A stretch of 7,675 bases of DNA from an uncultured Fibrobacter sp. (GTDB lineage Bacteria > Fibrobacterota > Fibrobacteria > Fibrobacterales > Fibrobacteraceae), in assembly GCA_937891805.1 (NCBI GenBank), contig CALATK010000175.1, positions 1 through 7,675 on the forward strand, given 5' to 3'. The position numbers were made by a program, and so were the translations under genes. How positions within the stretch are numbered: the stretch's first letter is position 1; every line of letters begins with the position of its first letter. The notes under the pieces are model-generated. The model saw nothing but the letters and a program-made list of their open reading frames with translations. It made no database searches and had not been told where the DNA came from. Shown here piece by piece: positions 5,794-7,675 of the stretch.

Positions 5794-5822
5794 AATATAA
5801 ATTATTATCTTTAGGCAGTAAA
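5794..5822 (-). promoter_or_regulatory. Promoter of the ArfA-like gene
   Basis: On the minus strand TTTACT (5817-5822) is followed by 17 bases and TATATT (5794-5799). Transcription would start near 5787, just ahead of the AAGGAGG site, giving a minimal leader. The divergent tilS start codon at 5839 lies only 17 bases beyond this -35 element, so the control regions of the two genes overlap. Confidence 0.55.
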
Positions 5823-5838
5823 GGGCCCAAGGTTTCTT

Positions 5839-6180
5839 TTGTACGACTCCATCACAGATAGTATCCGCCGTCATGGATTCAAACGCCTGCTGCTTGCAGT
5901 TTCGGGCGGGTTGGATTCTATTTGCTTAGCGCATTATTTTATTTGCAATAAAGAGGCTTTGGGTATTGAATGGCTAGGGATTGCCCATGTGCATCACGGG
6001 CTGCGAGTCGGAACGGCGGACCGCGATGCCGCATTTGTGGAAGCATTCGCCCGCAAGTATGACGTTCCATTTTTCTTGAAGAAGCTGGACGGCGAGGCGC
6101 TGAAAGCTGCTAGTGGTTCGCTGGAAGAAAACGCACGAGATGCAAGGTACGGGGCGCTGATTGAAATTGCTGAAAAAAAT
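5839..6180 (+). CDS. tilS: tRNA(Ile)-lysidine synthetase TilS, N-terminal part, cut at the seam
   Basis: TilS uses ATP to attach lysine to C34 of the tRNA-Ile CAU anticodon, so that it reads AUA instead of AUG; it is an essential cytoplasmic enzyme. Here only about 114 of the usual 300-450 residues are present. Visible are the PP-loop ATP motif AVSGGLDS (20-27), HVHHGLR (50-56) and LEENARDARYGAL (95-107). After IAEKN (about 110-114) the frame stays open to 6459, but the sequence no longer resembles TilS. The expected HHADDQAE-type motif is missing, and the DNA there is the antisense of a yceD gene. The upstream frame closes at 5812, leaving TTG at 5839 as the only plausible start, with a weak AAGG before it. 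It diverges from the ArfA-like gene. Composition agrees with the left part of the window. Confidence 0.85.
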
Positions 6181-6210
6181 GTCACTCTGGAGGCACCCAG
6201 TGCCTATACG
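6181..6210. other. Seam between two unrelated DNA segments
   Basis: TilS homology on the plus strand stops at about 6180, and YceD homology on the minus strand stops at about 6211. The roughly 30 bases between fit neither protein and contain a perfect small hairpin, AGGCAC-CCA-GTGCCT (6191-6205). Codon use, ribosome binding sites and promoter quality change across this point. It is probably a chimeric join from assembly or library construction. The extra bases could be a linker, a third fragment, or a few unrecognised codons of either gene. Confidence 0.75.
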
Positions 6211-6645
6211 ACACTTGGGACAAAGTCCCTTACAGTCCTCCTTACACAAAAAGCGCATAGGGAACTCCATTTCAAGCTGCTCACGCAGCTGCTCGTCCAT
6301 ATCAAGGAATCCGTCCTCGATAATAGCGAACTCATCAAGCTTGCTTTCATCAAGATCACCAAGCAGATTTCTCGGAGCAACGGTTTTCTCAAGGTCAAGG
6401 GTAAACTCGCCGGTTACGGGAGCGAGACAACGTGCGCACTGCGCCTCGTAGTCTACTGACATGGTAAGGGTCATCCTCATATATCCGGCAGTGTTGGTAA
6501 TTTCACCGCTAACCTTCATGGGAGAAGGAAAACCGACACCCGAAAGATAGCTTCCGGTGTCCTCGGAGTCTACGTCAAGGGGTAGCTCGTAGTCGAACTC
6601 GAGCAGACGGTCCCCAGCAAGCAAGGGTCTAAGGTCAAGCTTCAC
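6211..6645 (-). CDS. yceD: YceD/DUF177 family protein, C-terminus lost at the seam
   Basis: YceD-family proteins are small acidic proteins usually encoded just before rpmF (ribosomal protein L32) and linked to rRNA accumulation. Residues 1-145 follow the Firmicutes form: MKLDLRPLL, a VSGEITNTAGYM strand region (45-56), the CARCLAPV motif (70-77), an acidic middle, then EMEFPM and CKEDCKGLCPKC (134-145). The paired Cys suggest metal binding. After the last Cys a normal protein continues with a Gly-Asn-rich, Cys-containing end of about 25-30 residues; here it shifts into unrelated sequence reading through antisense tilS. The rpmF gene expected downstream is absent. The start is GTG with AGGAGG nine bases upstream (6655-6660), served by a near-consensus promoter. 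The gene is divergent to the FAD dehydrogenase. Confidence 0.82.
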
Positions 6646-6713
6646 CTGATATATCCTCCTTTTGACGTCATTTGGGCGCAGTTTAGGCTACGATCCCAAA
6701 AATCGTACAATAC

Positions 6714-6742
6714 ATTATAAATCATTGAAATCTAAAAGTCAA
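6714..6742 (-). promoter_or_regulatory. Promoter of yceD
   Basis: On the minus strand TTGACT (6737-6742), 17 bases and TATAAT (6714-6719) make a one-mismatch housekeeping promoter pointing at yceD. It leaves a leader of about 60 bases ending in the AGGAGG site. It is back to back with the rightward promoter at 6813-6841. Confidence 0.75.
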
Positions 6743-6812
6743 GAGTTTTTTGAAAGTTCTGAAAAATATTTTTCGCTTTTTTAAAAATATAAGAAAATAT
6801 AGCCCCAAACTA

Positions 6813-6841
6813 TTGATTTTCTCCCCTTTATATGATATAAT
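6813..6841 (+). promoter_or_regulatory. Promoter of the FAD-dependent dehydrogenase
   Basis: TTGATT (6813-6818), 17 bases and TATAAT (6836-6841) form a strong sigma-A type promoter, with the TGA just before the -10 box giving an extended -10 (TGnTATAAT). The leader of about 50 bases ends in GGAGGT (6885-6890), seven bases before the start codon. The region between this promoter and that of yceD (6743-6812) is AT-rich with nothing else recognised. Confidence 0.75.
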
Positions 6842-6897
6842 AATTTGGTTTGTATTGAGCAGGTGCTCACCCCCAAAAATAAACGGAGGTATCAGAG

Positions 6898-7675
6898 ATG
6901 AAATATGACGTTATTATAGTTGGAGCAGGACCCGGTGGTATATTCTCGGCTTATGAGCTTACTAACCTTAATCCCGAGCTTAAGGGTGCAGTTATTGAGG
7001 CAGGAACCGAGCTGAAGAAGCGTCGCTGTCCTATCGACGGAGAGAAGGTCAAGAGCTGCGTTAAGTGTAAGAGCTGCGCTATTATGTCCGGTTTCGGTGG
7101 TGCAGGTGCCTTTTCTGACGGAAAGTATAATATTACCAATGATTTCGGTGGCTCGCTTTATGAGTACATAGGCAGAAAGACTGCTATTGATCTTATGAAG
7201 TATGTTGATGAGATCAATCTTGCATACGGTGGCGAGGGAACGAGAATGTATTCTACTGCAGGCACATCCTTCAAGACACTCTGTGTGCAGAATAAGCTTA
7301 AGCTCCTTGACGCATCGGTACGTCATCTTGGCACCGATAAGAATTATATTGTACTTGAGAATCTTTACAAGAAGCTTTCCAAAAAGGTTGACTTCTTCTT
7401 CAATACCCCTGCCCAGAGCATTGAGAAGCTTGAGAACGGCTACCGTGTTGTTACCAAGAAGGGCAGCTTTGAGGGTACTAACTGTATCGTTTCGGTTGGT
7501 CGCAGTGGCTCTAAGTGGATGGAAACGGTCTGCCGTGATCTTGATATTAATACAAAGTCAAACCGTGTTGACATCGGTGTTCGTGTTGAGGTAAGAAACG
7601 AGGTTATGGAAAAGGTTAACCGAGTTCTTTATGAATCAAAGCTTATCGGATATCCGAAGCCGTTTAAAAACAAAG
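6898..7675 (+). CDS. FAD-dependent dehydrogenase, COG2509-type, partial at right end
   Basis: A predicted cytoplasmic flavoprotein oxidoreductase; the first 259 residues are seen, more than half of the usual 460 or so for this type. MKYDVIIVGAGPGGIFSAYE (1-20) is a Rossmann dinucleotide fold with the GxGxxG signature for FAD. Next comes a cysteine cluster, C44, C54, C57 and C60 (CP...C..C..C), then SGFGGAGAFSDGKYN (64-78), which is characteristic of this clostridial group. A second fold element, CIVSVGRSGSKW, lies at about 196-207. The substrate is not known; the Cys cluster could hold a metal or act in redox. The ATG has an ideal GGAGGT site and strong promoter. Codon use (many CTT, GGT, AAG) and expression signals differ from the genes left of the seam. 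It diverges from yceD. Confidence 0.85.
   Translation, partial: MKYDVIIVGAGPGGIFSAYELTNLNPELKGAVIEAGTELKKRRCPIDGEKVKSCVKCKSCAIMSGFGGAGAFSDGKYNITNDFGGSLYEYIGRKTAIDLMKYVDEINLAYGGEGTRMYSTAGTSFKTLCVQNKLKLLDASVRHLGTDKNYIVLENLYKKLSKKVDFFFNTPAQSIEKLENGYRVVTKKGSFEGTNCIVSVGRSGSKWMETVCRDLDINTKSNRVDIGVRVEVRNEVMEKVNRVLYESKLIGYPKPFKNK

Noticed and set aside
5839..6459. A 206-codon plus-strand protein that would be a TilS variant with a new C-terminus
   Set aside because: The residues after about 114 are the antisense of yceD and show no TilS features; it is a product of the seam.
5974..6645. A 223-codon YceD with a long novel C-terminus
   Set aside because: Past residue 145 the frame reads unrelated sequence and then antisense tilS; only the first 145 codons are YceD.
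6892..7326. A 144-codon minus-strand frame opposite the FAD dehydrogenase
   Set aside because: The plus strand carries a clear FAD-binding protein with promoter and ribosome binding site; the minus frame is only its shadow.

Overview
The window appears to join DNA from two unrelated bacteria, with the seam near 6181-6210. This reading rests on two genes that are both broken at the same place; no database search was available.

Left part (1 to about 6180). The style suggests a Fibrobacter-like fibre degrader of the gut or rumen: moderate-GC genes, very AT-rich spacers, a cellobiose-phosphorylase-type enzyme, and a lipoprotein ending its signal in 'ACS' followed by a Ser/Gly-rich linker. From left to right it holds: the first two codons of a leftward gene behind a perfect TTGACA-N17-TATAAT promoter; a bidirectional hairpin terminator; a leftward GH94 phosphorylase; a spacer whose promoter is flanked by inverted 7-base tandem repeats; a leftward PadR-type regulator with a palindrome on its own -35 element; a leftward lipoprotein of unknown function; a leftward Nif3/YbgI-type metal protein; a divergent XRE-type regulator; a small basic leftward gene; and a rightward tilS cut off after about 114 codons.

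The small basic gene (5546-5773) is the most interesting item. It carries an ArfA/BrfA-like basic motif, and an intrinsic terminator lies inside its reading frame just after that motif. Most of its mRNA would therefore lack a stop codon. This is the hallmark of backup ribosome-rescue factors kept silent by tmRNA, and it suggests such a system in this lineage.

Right part (about 6211 to 7675). This looks like Firmicutes/Ruminococcaceae DNA, with AGGAGG-type ribosome binding sites and near-consensus sigma-A promoters. It has a leftward yceD (DUF177), truncated at the seam where its C-terminus and the usual rpmF neighbour should be, and a divergent FAD-dependent dehydrogenase of the COG2509 type that runs off the right end. 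The simplest explanation of the seam is a chimeric contig or clone; real recombination is possible but less likely.

The genes do not form one pathway. The left side combines disaccharide phosphorolysis with housekeeping functions (tRNA-Ile lysidine synthesis, probable ribosome rescue, Nif3) and two regulators.
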